From assembly GCF_020921035.1 (NCBI RefSeq), contig NC_063154.1, positions 26,017,448 to 26,081,447 on the forward strand: DNA of 64,000 nucleotides. Reading direction: 5' to 3'. Every line of letters begins with the position of its first letter. Position 1 is the stretch's first letter. This document shows positions 32,262 through 43,218 of this stretch, one piece after another. The notes under the pieces are model-generated. The model searched no databases. It worked only from the letters and a program-made list of their open reading frames with translations, and had not been told where the DNA came from. Position numbers and translations under genes: made by a program. The DNA comes from Rhodamnia argentea (taxonomy: Eukaryota > Streptophyta > Magnoliopsida > Myrtales > Myrtaceae).

Positions 32262-33727
32262 CGATAGTCTAGTGGACGAATTAGGACACAAATTCCTTTA
32301 AGAATTTAAGGTAAATTAGGGACAATTCCCAAAAAAAAAAAATGATAGTGGATTTACATGGATCGATGAAATGAAGTTTTTCTATCCTATTGGCTATTAT
32401 ATGCCAACCAAATATTCTCATTTGCACTCTGCCCAAAAAAAAAAAAAAATCGAAGTTTGAATTGTGATTCAAGATTAGACTGGTTTTTTTGTCCTGAATT
32501 TCTAATTGGATCGGTCACATCCATATGTTATGCGGTGAATCATTGATTTATTTTCCCTCAATTTAGTCGCACGAAATTTGATCTCGAAGAAAACATCGTC
32601 TCATTCATCCAGCATATATCCTGCTAATTCGTCAAGAAATTATAAGAAATCTCATTCGATATTTCAATATTTTGATCGAGCTATAATAAGTGACGTTGTA
32701 AACCCTTTAATGATTTTTCACCATCAAATAATTTTCTTTTTATTTTTTGGGTGTAGCGATCAAGTCATATATTGAGTTGGCTTCATGGACCAGATGAAGT
32801 CCTCCTCCCTAGTCCGATTAAAGATAGACTGTCCATATAGGAACCAAGAAACCTTTTAAAATCATGATTTTCATTAACCTAATCATTTTTTCTTAAATCT
32901 CGACGGATATTCATTTCTCTATCATTTGATCATAGCAATGCTAGTTTCACGTGGAGGTCTAACTTTGATCGTAATCACATGGGTAGCTATAATTTAAGTG
33001 CGGATTTTCAAATGGTACTGCAGATTTATAGAATTGTGATGTATGTAAAGGTTCACAGATTTGATTTATTCTAAATTAAAATTTTGTCCCTTGTTTAATA
33101 CCATTGTTCAACTCAGGACCTCTTGCTCTGATACAATGTTAGATTTTATGGGACTAATGTCAACTGTTCTAAAAGTTTAAGTTTATAGAAAAATGTGTGG
33201 TTTAATATTTATATATTTCAACAATGGCAGCTGAATAAATCGTGGTTTTAGCTAGGTTTCATCGAGGAAAAGTTATTGTGTAAAGATATTGTTTTATGGA
33301 TCTAAGTGCAGAAATTTGCATCCCTTCTAATATTTCTTGCATCTAATGTCTTCCACATATAGTTGGAAGCACATATAGTTGGAAGCATACGGCACCCAAC
33401 AGATCCGAGAATCTCGATGTCGTATACAAAACTCTTTTCATATAATAATACAGGCATGCATGCATGCATTCTGAACTTTATAGTCCTTGGTCAATAAAAT
33501 AAGAAAATTATAAAATGTTTTTTCCTAATTTTGAATGGGATAATAAGAATTAGAGAATACATTATTTTATAGCTGACATATTACATTTAAAGAACTAGAA
33601 TATCAACATTTAAAACATGTGTTCCAGTCTCGACCTTGATTGAAGCTTCTTGGAAACTCCAAAAGAAGTAATAAATTAAGCCAAAAGTTACATTTTATGT
33701 TTGCTTTAGTCCACATCCTCTACCCAT
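32262..33727. other. Intergenic flank between ERF4 and the 33.8 kb ERF fragment
   Basis: No gene is seen. It carries the GGGTGTAGCGATCAAG block (32750), a minus-strand LTR-end-like relic (33110-33230, TTGCTCTGATACAATGTTAGA) and the GGAAGCATACGGCACCCA block (33379). Confidence 0.65.
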
Positions 33728-33815
33728 ATGTACTTCTCTTGCTTCGTCCAGTCTTGGTCACCCAGGGAAAGTCTGCAAAACAAACACTCTATTAAGAAAA
33801 CAACACACAAGGAAA

Positions 33816-33994
33816 GGGGAAGAACCCCATTTTTTCATTTCGACATTCTCGAATCCATTGGCTATCATCTTCTTGAAGATGACATCTACCTAGACGATGC
33901 CGTGTACCGTCGGACATCGAGCTTTGTCGATTTTGTTAAATTCTATCTCAAGTTTGAGCCATGCATAAAAGTTAAGGATTTTGACCCAGATGAC
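33816..33994 (+). pseudogene. AP2-less ERF N-terminal fragment, third copy
   Basis: The frame reads FHFDILESIGYHLLEDDIYLDDAVYRRTSSFVDFVKF, matching the other fragments, but the MGRKCLGALIF start has been deleted. The open frame runs on into KVKDFDPDDYF until a Mutator-like insertion at 33995. There is no AP2 domain. Confidence 0.5.
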
Positions 33995-34621
33995 TATTTC
34001 AGGAAAATTATCGAAAAAGCCCTAAACCTTTTCACTTTTATTAATTCAATTCTAAATCTTTTTAATTTGTCGATTTAGTTCTAAATCTTTTCACCTTTTG
34101 CCAATTTAGTTATATTGGCCGAAAATCGCTAACGTGAATACCGAACGTCCTATGTGGCATTGTTGGCCACTGGGCAAAGAGCGCAAAGCCCTTGCCTTCC
34201 GCAGGATTGCAGCCCATCGCTCAAGCCGACGAGGGCGTTGCGAGTCCTCATGGGCGGCTGCGAGGGCATTGCAGCCCTCGCCCGCCCTTGCTGTGGCCGA
34301 GGAGGGCTGTCGCGCCCTTGCCATGGCTTGGGGGGGCTCACGATTCCCTCATTGCCGTTGCCCATGGTTGGCAAAGGCTTTGCGGCCATTGGCCAGGGGC
34401 CAACAAGGCTACCGGCCGTAGAACCCAAAAAGGGAAAAAATAGAAAAGGAAAGAAAAATGATAAAAAAAATTACTAAAAATTATCCACATTAGCGCAAGC
34501 GGTTCACGTAAGAGATTTCTGACCAATAGGATTGAATCGACAAACTTAAAAGGTTTAGGACTGAATTGGCAAAAGTGCAAAAAGTTTAGCACTTTCTTGA
34601 CAAATTTCCCTAACTATTTCA
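33986..34621. mobile_element. Mutator-like element with GC-rich core
   Basis: The ends GGAAAATTATCGAAAAAGCCCTAAACC and AGCACTTTCTTGACAAATTTCCC are inverted relatives of the 31.8 kb MITE. ACTATTTCA(G) flanks both sides (33986-33995, 34612-34621). The core at 34150-34440 is strongly GC-rich (CCCTCGCCCGCCC, GGAGGGCTG) and open in several frames, as GC-rich sequence often is. I see no recognisable protein in it. The core could be a captured fragment (Pack-MULE-like), but this is not shown. Confidence 0.75.
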
Positions 34622-35340
34622 GTTAACTAGAATTGCATTTCTGTGTTCGTATTATGATGAAGTCATCATAAGCATATTCATAGGCTTCATCATATGACTA
34701 TTCGAGTTAACGAGATCAATCAAGGATATGCATCATCAAAAGGAGATATGAATGTGAAAGAGATGCAAAACAACATATGAAGAATCAAGTAAGATATAAA
34801 CATATCCGAGGCATGTCTCTAAGATATCTATCAAATTTACATACAATCCAACAGCTGGCTCTCATTTTTGTTATTTTCAGCTAATAATCCTTTCTCCCTA
34901 TCACATGTAAACAATAATAGATGGTGATCTTCTTTGTCCTGTGCTTTATAAGGAAAGTGAGTCCGATGTTTTTCTTTTTATGGTAACAATGCTTGATTAA
35001 GAACAAGTTTGTTTGAATATGTAATTTGATGTTACGAGTTTACAGGCGTTGGCCCAAGAATAGCCAGAGTAGAGACCAGTGAATGAGAATGAGAAAAGGG
35101 TTTATGAATGTGGTTAGGGCTTGAGAATGATCTCAAGAGTCTTCAGAAAATAACTCCTTTTACATCTGTCACCAATCTTTGTTGTTCCTTGAGTTAGGAT
35201 CGAGACCATATTGGCTGTGGAAACTTGATCTTTTCTTTGTATTTCTCATGACCAGGATTCTTAAACAGTTACATTGGATGCTTGTCGCAATACAGGCGGG
35301 ATTTCTTTGTCAGTGAAAGATCATTGAAGCTAAAACGCTA
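34622..35340. other. ERF5 3' flank
   Basis: No gene is seen. The 34.98-35.34 kb part matches 18.2-19.38 kb minus the AT-rich insert, giving the empty site for it. Confidence 0.7.
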
Positions 35341-35417
35341 AACTCATTATCTCCAGAAGATAAAATTGCCTGATTGACTTTTCATTGATCAAGACAATGT
35401 CTTTGGAGGTTGCATAA

Positions 35418-36212
35418 TCAAAATAAAAACTGTCCCTCCCCACTCAACAAACCCATATCCAATATGGGAAAGGGGATTGGACTCCCAAAATCTACCTCAG
35501 CATCCACGGTGACCTCTCTCTTTCTCCTCTTCGTTCTTGTCATCGAGTCGTTGTCACCGGACGTGGACGGCAAGCTAGGCTCGGCGGATCGATGCTTGGG
35601 TCTGACCCTGACAGGTTCATACTCGGCCGAGCCGATGAGGTGGGGAAAGTTGAGCTTGGCCTTGGACCCCCTCATATTAAAAGCAGCCCGGTCGTAGGCA
35701 AATGCCGCGTCCTCGGGCGTCTCGTATGTCCCGAGCCAAATCCTCGCCCCATTCTTCTTGGGGTCCCTTATCTCCGCCGCGTATTTTCCCCACGGCCGCC
35801 TCCTCAAGCCTCTATAATGTGTCTTCTTGACCGGCACTTGTACCTCAGGCTCCACCATCTCCGGTTTCTCCTCCATCGCCCGACCAATTGTGTTGTAATC
35901 AATGGACGTCATTTGAAAATCAAGTTCTTGATTTGAAGCCAGAGGCATCATCCACCCGGAATTGAGTGCATCGCGCAAAGCACCGTACACCAACATGTCC
36001 TCCGAGTCGTCGACTTTGAGGGGCAGTTCGCTCCAACTGTCCATCAGCAAAAGATTGCTGAAGCTTGAGCTCCTTGAATACATGTTTGCGGGAGTTGGTG
36101 CATAAAACGCTGCATTGACACCATCGTCATCATCTATAAGAAGATGCTCCCAAATGGATTTCGAGACATCAAATCGATCGGTCTCAAAAGGACTGATGAT
36201 TTCTTCAAACAT
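35418..36212 (-). CDS. ERF13-like AP2/ERF transcription factor (ERF5), intact
   Basis: A 264-residue single-exon ERF. The open frame extends upstream to 36431, but the start at 36212 ([14 protein letters not shown]) aligns with every other array member, and the upstream part overlaps the TATA box, so the longer start was rejected. It has [22 protein letters not shown] and [20 protein letters not shown], but only one acidic repeat (about 93-112) where ERF1-4 have two. AP2 at 132-190 begins [20 protein letters not shown]; the usual YRGV valine is leucine. The tail has the KRRKRE patch and ends LSGEGQFLF. It is more diverged from ERF1-4 and shares the single repeat with ERF7. Confidence 0.92.
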   Translation of the reverse strand: MFEEIISPFETDRFDVSKSIWEHLLIDDDDGVNAAFYAPTPANMYSRSSSFSNLLLMDSWSELPLKVDDSEDMLVYGALRDALNSGWMMPLASNQELDFQMTSIDYNTIGRAMEEKPEMVEPEVQVPVKKTHYRGLRRRPWGKYAAEIRDPKKNGARIWLGTYETPEDAAFAYDRAAFNMRGSKAKLNFPHLIGSAEYEPVRVRPKHRSAEPSLPSTSGDNDSMTRTKRRKREVTVDAEVDFGSPIPFPILDMGLLSGEGQFLF

Positions 36213-36330
36213 TTTCGATTTTGGCTCGAAATTTATAGCTTTGTGATCACTGATTGTGGAAGATTGAGGGGATGATTTGGTTTCCGAAGCAAAGAGTGAA
36301 GAATTGAAAAGGCCTTGAAAGTGGGAGCGC

Positions 36331-36338
36331 TTTATATA
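36331..36338 (-). promoter_or_regulatory. TATA box of ERF5
   Basis: TATATAAA on the minus strand lies about 120 bases before the chosen start. This supports the shorter protein, since the upstream in-frame ATG at 36431 lies before the TATA box. Confidence 0.75.
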
Positions 36339-36708
36339 GGTTGAGCTCGACTGCTTGAGTGGTGGAAATTGAAGGGATGAATTTGAATGGAGGTTCTGAG
36401 AAAGTGCGTCTGGTGAAGACTGATGACTCAAATGATTCTCAGCACATGTTTCAAATGCTCAATTAGACTTTTTGAATCACGAAAGACATAAGTTGACTAT
36501 TTTTTAGTATCCCTTCTGAATTGAAAAACGAAAGCGTGGGGCACGCTCCGTTTTATTTTTTTGGGGAAGGACAACGATGTTTGCATGCTTTTGAATATAA
36601 ATTAAGGTTTTCAAATCTGATGTACGGTGCCGTATAGATCCGATCACACATGCATGTGATAAAAAGAAAATTGGAGGATTGTATTGTTCCATGTTCAAAT
36701 ATGACGGT

Positions 36709-36930
36709 TTTTTTTTTTTTTTTTTTTTTTTTGTTTTGTTGTTTTTTATTTGGAAGTGGGGGGGAGAAGGAAAAAAAAAAAAAAAAAAAAAAAAAAAGTT
36801 ATTTTTTTTTTCCTCCCCCCCCCCCCCCCCCCACGGCACCTTGGGAAACCCCCCACCACCCAAAAACATTTATTCAAAAAAAAGGGAAAAAAAGGAGGGA
36901 AAAGGGGTTGAAAAGGGGTCTTGGTGCCCA
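36709..36930. other. Abnormal homopolymer-rich junction, possible assembly artefact
   Basis: Long runs follow one another: about 29 T, then about 29 A, 10 T and about 20 C, then stuttering runs such as AAAAAAAAGGGAAAAAAAGGAGGG. Paralogy with the ERF4 flank ends exactly at 36708. The pattern is like low-quality read tails and unlike the other repeats in the window. It separates the ERF array from the NAC region. Confidence 0.6.
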
Positions 36931-38279
36931 AACAGGAGACCTCGACACTTTCACTCTAGAACTGAGTATCAAACCTAGGGCGGGCTCGACCCATACACTT
37001 TGGCCCTAGGGGCAAGACTCGAGACCTAGGCCCAAGACTTGATCTCAACGGTTGAGCCCAAATTCTAAATTGTGGGAGCTATGATCATATGGCTGTTGAG
37101 TTGTGGTTCATACTCCTCATCGATAGAAAGACATGGGGCTCCTGCTCCCCGATGAGGGGGCGGGGATCCGAGAGGCCGTCCCGGCGGGAGTCGCGAGGGT
37201 GGTGCCCTCAAACCGCCAAAGAGCTTTTATATTTTGAGCCCATATTTTTTCATTGGTAATTTGGGTTTGAACCCATAAATAGCTATTGTTACATATTATG
37301 TATTTTTCTTGTAATTGAGGGATGCAACAAAGTGGTGTAAGGTGTTAATTATAATGGAATACTCAGTTGGATGTAATCTTAGTTTAAGTGTAAATCATGA
37401 TAAACCTTTTGTATTTTTTCTACTGCTACGCTAACTTTCGTTTGTGATTTGTGCGCTGAAGCCTAATAGTGGCTAGGTTCTAGATTTTGACACTCGGCTT
37501 GAGACAATAAGGATTGTGAATGGGATTCTAGCCCCAAGAACGTGAATTTTGTAAGTGTCCAATATGATAGTTTTGGCATCAAGGTCCTAGTTTTGGCTCC
37601 GGTTGCCTAGATGCCATGTTGAGGTCCTGGCCTCGGGGCTCTGAATCTAGGTGTCCGGATTGAATTGCCGCCTCGGACGCGTCGAGCCCTTGTAAATCCT
37701 CGGTTAAACTTCCAAGGTCTATGGTCAGGCCCTTGGATCCATCCTTTGGGTCCTAAGCCCGACCCCTGGTTTCCAAGTCCAAGCATCGGTCCGAGTCCAA
37801 GGGTCTAGTCATCGTGCACTTTAACAGGGTCTGATGCTCAAAAACATGTTTAAAGTTTTCTAGTATCTAAAATTGAAAAAAAAAAAAAAAAAAAGAAAAA
37901 GAAAAAAGGGAGTTGTAAAGGCCAACCGAGATTGCTTCATTTTTCCTAGAAAAATACTTCCTTAAAGAAATTTTTTTGTCTAGATCCTGCAAGACAAATT
38001 TGCCCAAGTAAATTTGAAATTCTAAGATAGCATTTCTTCCCTTGGGGTAACCTCAATGTAACATTCGTTTTGTTCTTTTCTTTTAGACTGTCCTCTACAT
38101 TCTTTTCTTCTTCCGATTATGTCTTAAGAGTCCAACAATGAATGAGCATGACATTTGAATCCATGTTTTTTTACATATTGTTATGTAAGTTCGAGCACTC
38201 CTACTTATAAAATGTTAGAAATCCGTAACACGAGAACGTAGGGTTTGGATCCACTTTTTAATGGTGACAAATTTCATAT
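36931..38279. other. Non-coding sequence with degenerate CCTAGG/CCAAGTC words
   Basis: No gene is seen. From 36950 to 37830 short words such as CCTAGGCCCAAGAC, GGTCCTGGCCTCGGGG and CCAAGTCCAAGC recur loosely. Similar text occurs at 56.15-56.30 and 57.36-57.48 kb. It may derive from an old LTR element, but no coding domain is visible. Confidence 0.4.
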
Positions 38280-38835
38280 TCTAGATTATTCCTTAGAGTT
38301 AGCTTGGATTGACAACGTGCTATTCCTCCCAAGGAAAAAATCTTTGTGTTCTCTTATGAAATGACTAACACAACAATCAAGGAGTTGTTTTAAGAAAATT
38401 ATTAACTTTTTTCGTGAAATTCTTGAAGAAACGCCATTGTAAAATGAACAGAAACACATTTTATATATAAAAAAAAAAGCACCAGAATTGAGTAAATAAG
38501 CGCCAGAATATCGTGTCTGGGGAATTCCTATCGACCAAAGCATTAACGATGATGAACCATTCAAACGTGTATTTGAGATAATTAGTAACCTAAAAGAAAA
38601 GGGAAAGAAATACATACATTGTGGGGATGTTTTGAGTTCTCGTACATGATCCAGTGCCCATTCTCGTAATGGTTGAAAATTTCAGAAATTTTTGTCCCCC
38701 CATCATAGTTTTCAAAATAAACAAAGGAAACTCCAGATTATCACTTTTCCGAATGGTAGGGTTTCATGAAGGATTTGATTCCTCAAGATTTCCGATGGAA
38801 TGCTAGTTGGTTCCAAACTAATGTAGCTCGTATAT
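38280..38835 (-). pseudogene. NAC gene relic (exon end plus intron)
   Basis: On the minus strand, GGGCACTGGATCATGTACGAG and the following donor (CCCCACAAT then GTATG) match exon 1 and the 5' splice site of the NAC gene at 43219-45124. The downstream ~340 bases align with its intron (shared AAAGAAAAGGGAAAGAAA and CAAAGCATT words). Upstream, the frame (NHYENGHWIMYENS) soon meets a stop. The rest of the NAC domain is not recognisable and exon 2 is absent. Confidence 0.65.
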
Positions 38836-39264
38836 GATGTCGATACACCAGGCCGATTCCTTTACTCGAACCTTTGCAGGTTAATTATTTGAACTTAAGT
38901 TGCGAATTAGTTGAGCTCGAACTAGATTAATTAATTTAATTAATCCGGTAATCCATTAACATGAAATCTCGAATTTTAGGCCATGACATAAGTCATACTA
39001 GTAAATTCCCATTGCCTTTTGCTTTCTCACTTTTCAATTTTTAATTCGTGGATGGTATGCAATAATCTCATTTCATAGGACTAAAATGTATATCCCTTTG
39101 TTCTTGATTAAGCAAAACTCAAGATGTAAAACACCTAGAATATTTCAATGACTATGAACCCACTAAAATCTATGATTAACATTCAAACCCTTCAAACGGA
39201 AAAATTCTAAAGATATGTTACTCAAATTAATATTAGTAGAGTAGAAGATCAAGGGCTCATACTT

Positions 39265-39660
39265 ACAAGAACCCCAAATTGATACATTCGTGCCACATTT
39301 ACGTTAGCTTATATACTTGTATCACATTTACCCTAAACTAATTTTTTGTCACAAAAAATCTCACATTGCTACACCCTTGCCACATTTATAATCATGTCAC
39401 ATTTACCCTAAACTGTTGTAAATCTGAATTTCTTTCTGAGGTAAATATGGCACATATGCACTAGCTTGGAAGCAATTGTGGCTCGGATGTACAATTTGAG
39501 ATTTTTTGGGACGTAAAATTTGGACTGGGGTAAACATGGCACAAGTACACCAATTTAGGATAAATGTGGCACAAGTCTACCGGTTCGAGAGTTTTTGCGA
39601 TACAAGAAGTAGTTTGTGGTAAATGTGGCATGGATGTACCAGGTTGAGGTACTTGATGGT
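39265..39660. repeat. AT-rich foldback MITE family member (a)
   Basis: Inverted copies of ACATTTACCCTAAACTAATTTTT and its complement (GTAAATGTGGCA) alternate with AATTGATACATTCGTGCC words. Relatives lie at 41.48-41.94 and 46.34-46.64 kb. Confidence 0.65.
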
Positions 39661-41478
39661 GTTAATTTTAAAATTAATCTTAAACTTTGCTATTCACTTT
39701 CTAAAAGACTAAATGTAGATATATTGTATATATTAGGATTAACGTTTTTCCTTTTGGTGTATGTATTTACGTTTATTCTCTTCATTGCATGTGTGTTTAT
39801 ATTGGCCTTGTGCATATATGGTAATCAAGCATTCCATTATATATTTCTCTAGATCTAACATGGTATTGGAGCTAGGGTTTGTTTCTTGTGAGTATTATAT
39901 ACCAATCCCCAACTACGATTTGTTGCTCTTTTTCCAAACTCGGGTTGGTTGACCCATCTTGAGTTTGGGGGACGGAGTTTTCCCCTTTAGTGTATGTATT
40001 TACATTTATATCCTTCCTTATATGTATATTTACATTGGCCTCGCGCTTAATAGTAATCAAGCATTTCATTATCCATTTCTCTAGATCTAACATAAAGTAC
40101 CCAAATTTTAAAATTTTTAACATGACGGTGATTAAAGATCAAATCAAAGTCCATTAGCACAATAGTTTTTAGATGACTGTAAGAAAAACAATATGTTGCG
40201 AGCCAAATTTTTTTGAAGGAGTAGACACCACATTAAATTCTAATTATTTGGTTTGTGGCTCAAAACGAGCTGTTAATCTCATTGTGAATTAACCACAGTT
40301 ACATAATCGGTTCTCTTATATATATCAAGTGGCATGACACTTTGTATGATCAAAACTAACAGTGTACGTCCCTGATGCTTTGTTCTTCTTTTCAACGGTT
40401 GTCCACGTTATATTATGCATCAAATACATAAAAAATTTCTCGTTAATTTTCCTTTTTATAATGGTAGTGTTTTTTCTACATCATAGACCTGTAGACTCTG
40501 CACATGCACTCCCATTGATGCATTGCGCCGTCTTAACTTAGTTATCCTCTACATTTAGCCGACTTCTGTTAATTTCGATAGATGGTTGAGTTCCATTAGT
40601 TGATCACGCAAAGTTTCACTTTTTTAGTCTGCCATCCATCTGGCAAGAGTAGTTGGATTAGATTCTTGTTCACCTAACTGATTCGAACAATCTTCTCCAG
40701 ATGCTTGATCAGATTTGACATGAAATCAAACTTCTTTGAAACTTCGATGACTTGTTTGAGAGCTTTCTAAAGATAGCCCTTTCGCTCAAATCAGTCTTTT
40801 GATATTGAGATATCACCCTTTTAATGACAACTTTTAATCTTGAATGTGCCAAAAGAATTTGAGATTTTTCCTTGTCAAGTAATATTTCCGTGTACATCTT
40901 GTTACAATTCACAAAATTTCCAATCCTTGAGAATCGCCACAATTAGGATTGAAATGATGGATATATCACGATAATAAGACATCACGCGTACGTAACTTCA
41001 GGCATTACTCCACGTCAAAATTTTCCCCGTCGATAGTTCAATTTCATATTGATTATCTCCAATCCTTCTATCGTGACAATTTATGATGTACTTATAGATT
41101 AAAATGACCCCTATATTTGTGGATAAGATATAAGTAAAATACTAAAGAGGGATCAATTTCAAAATCACATGCATGAATCAATAGGTAAAATGGGCAGAGG
41201 GGTAGACAAGAACCCATCTTTGTAAACGTGGAAGAGCAAGACAACAATAGATTTTTGGAGAAATACTCAATATGTTAGAAGAAACCGTGTCTCCTCTTTT
41301 AGCAAGAATCCTGGCGTGATCAAATTATATGAATTTCTTTGATTATTTGAAAATCAGGTCAATAATGATGAATGAAAATTGCAAAGAAAGGAGCGATTTG
41401 AAGACACTGATTAATGGGTTAGTGGGTGGCCAACTAATTATAAATATCTTTTCAAATGTTTTCTTTTTAGCGTTAAAA

Positions 41479-41945
41479 TCACGAAAAGCCCCCAACTGGT
41501 ATATTTGTGATAAATTTACCGTAAGATATTTTTTGACCACCAAAATTCTTAATATGGTACACCCGTGCCAAATTAACCATATGTTTTTTTTTTTTTTGGT
41601 AAGGAAAATTAACCATATGTTAGCTTTCATTAAATTTAACATTCAAATTGCTAAGTTAGATGACATGTGGCTGTGAGCGGATATACAAATTTTGGATTTT
41701 TACCCTATATTATCACAAATGTATCAATTTAGGATATTAATTTTATTAATCCAATTTTAGGAAAATGACTGAAGGTTATTTTATCACAGATATATCAACT
41801 TAGGGTTTTGGTGGTTAAAAAATTAGTTTAGGATAAATTTGTCATAAATGTACCGTTTCGGTTTTTTTTTTTTTTTTTTGTCAAAAAATTAACTTGAGGT
41901 AAATTTGTCATCAGTGTCTTGGTTTGAGATTTTTCGCGATATTAA
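41479..41945. repeat. AT-rich foldback MITE family member (b), interrupted
   Basis: It has the same motif set (AAATTTACCGTAAGAT.., AGGTAAATTTGTCATC) and is interrupted at 41586-41605 by a minute LINE-tail insertion. Confidence 0.6.
41570..41621 (-). mobile_element. 20-base LINE tail insertion with 16-base target duplication
   Basis: AAATTAACCATATGTT occurs at 41570-41585 and 41606-41621. Between the copies lie 12 T residues and GGTAAGGA, the reverse complement of the LINE 3' terminus (CCTTACC plus poly(A)) seen at 16290-16313. Confidence 0.8.
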
Positions 41946-42337
41946 CCATTCTTCTTGTATACACAAAAATGGTAAAAGGAGATTAGCCCATGCCAATAGG
42001 AGTAATATGACTAGTCTCACATATCTGTAAACTAACAAATTTCATGTAAATCTTGATATATATATTTAAGTCATGCTCATAAATCTCAATTGCCTTTGTA
42101 CTTTCTACTTTTCAAATTTTTTACTTCTGGATAGCAGGCTTTAATCTCATTTTGTAGGAATAAATTGTAGGACATGTTTGTTCTTGACTAAGAAAAAGTA
42201 GAAAATATTCATTCGATTTCCCTTCCAAATTTGAAGTATCATCCAAGTTTTTTTTTAAAAATGCAAAAAGTATTTGAGAATTTGCGTGCCAACATATGTA
42301 TGTTACGAAAGGTTTAGGTTTTTAGAATAAAAACAAG

Positions 42338-42600
42338 GGTGCATTTGTTTTGTAATACGAATCATTTGAAAATATTTTATTAAAAATAATCACTTATATC
42401 TCTTACAAAAATAAATGAATGAGAAATATTTTCCTTATTCACAAAACTGTTTTGTCAAAATTGTTGTCTGCAATGGAAATATTGTTATTAACTAATTATT
42501 TCAAGCGATACACCATTCATTTTCAAGAAAATATATTTCAAGTCATTCATTTTTCGTGAAACAAATAGAATCATTCATTTTTCGCAAAACAAATAGATCC
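42338..42600. mobile_element. Short hAT-like MITE
   Basis: The left GGTGCATTTGTTTTG mirrors the right CAAAACAAATAGATCC, with ATTCATTTTTCG(T/C) words inside. It is related to the elements at 24.6 and 48.5 kb. No clear target duplication is seen. Confidence 0.5.
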
Positions 42601-43218
42601 TAAAAGTCAAAAGGTAAGCTCCGAAACGTGCAATTAACATGTGACAAATGTGGTGGACTCAAGAGAGGTTGCCGATGGCCATCGCGCCCCTACTGCGAGA
42701 TCTATAAGGAAGAATATCAATATAATCAGTTGTATAGATGTATATATTCATTATCTGAAATAATTGTCCCGTCCTCCTCGACTTATCCCGTCTCCGTTGA
42801 TTTAACTCTTGACTCCGTCCGTGGCTGTGTCAAATTGGATCAGTCTCTCGTGAGCTCGGTTCACGTACACCGTGATCATGCAATAATTGCTCTCCAAATG
42901 GATTCCCTATCGTCTTAACAGAAATTCTGATTCATGCCACGAAATGTCATAACATCGGAACGGCACAAATTCGGAATAAGAGAGGCGAAGCTCAAATGTC
43001 AGAACCAAAAGCAAATCAATATATCCAGTCCTTTTTTTTCCAGTATTCCAGCAGTTCACAGTTACAGAGTTCAGCTCACAAAAAGCAAATGAAACCATTA
43101 CTCAGAAACCCCCCCAGACAATGCACTCCTAAAAACGTAATTGTCCCATCAGATAAACGATATTCAATATCTGTCAGTGAAAGAACAAAGTTAATACTCT
43201 CTTCATACGCAATTCTAG

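Larger units (their letters stand above)
38840..43000. other. AT-rich intergenic region with NAC-flank duplicates
   Basis: No supported gene is seen. Stretches at 38.98-39.25 and 41.2-42.2 kb resemble the NAC 5' flank at 45.29-45.72 kb (TTAGCAAGAATCC, CAATAATCTCATTT.. words), suggesting at least three NAC locus copies. Short frames at 40709-40942 (minus) and 42628-42918 (plus, CDKCGGLKRGC start) have no recognisable family. Confidence 0.5.

Noticed and set aside
36212..36431. N-terminal extension of ERF5 (73 extra residues)
   Set aside because: The upstream ATG lies before the TATA box at 36331-36338, and the extension aligns with untranslated leader of the paralogs. The start at 36212 matches all other members.
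36504..37009. Several frames over 36.5-37.0 kb with poly-Phe, poly-Lys or poly-Gly
   Set aside because: They are translations of homopolymer runs and very probably not genes.
40709..40942. 77-codon basic frame on the minus strand
   Set aside because: No recognisable motif and no conserved copy. AT-rich context allows such a frame by chance.
42628..42918. 96-codon frame starting MQLTCDKCGG
   Set aside because: The two CxxC-like cysteines are suggestive of a zinc-binding motif, but no family pattern follows, there is no paralog, and it abuts a MITE. Not enough support for a gene.
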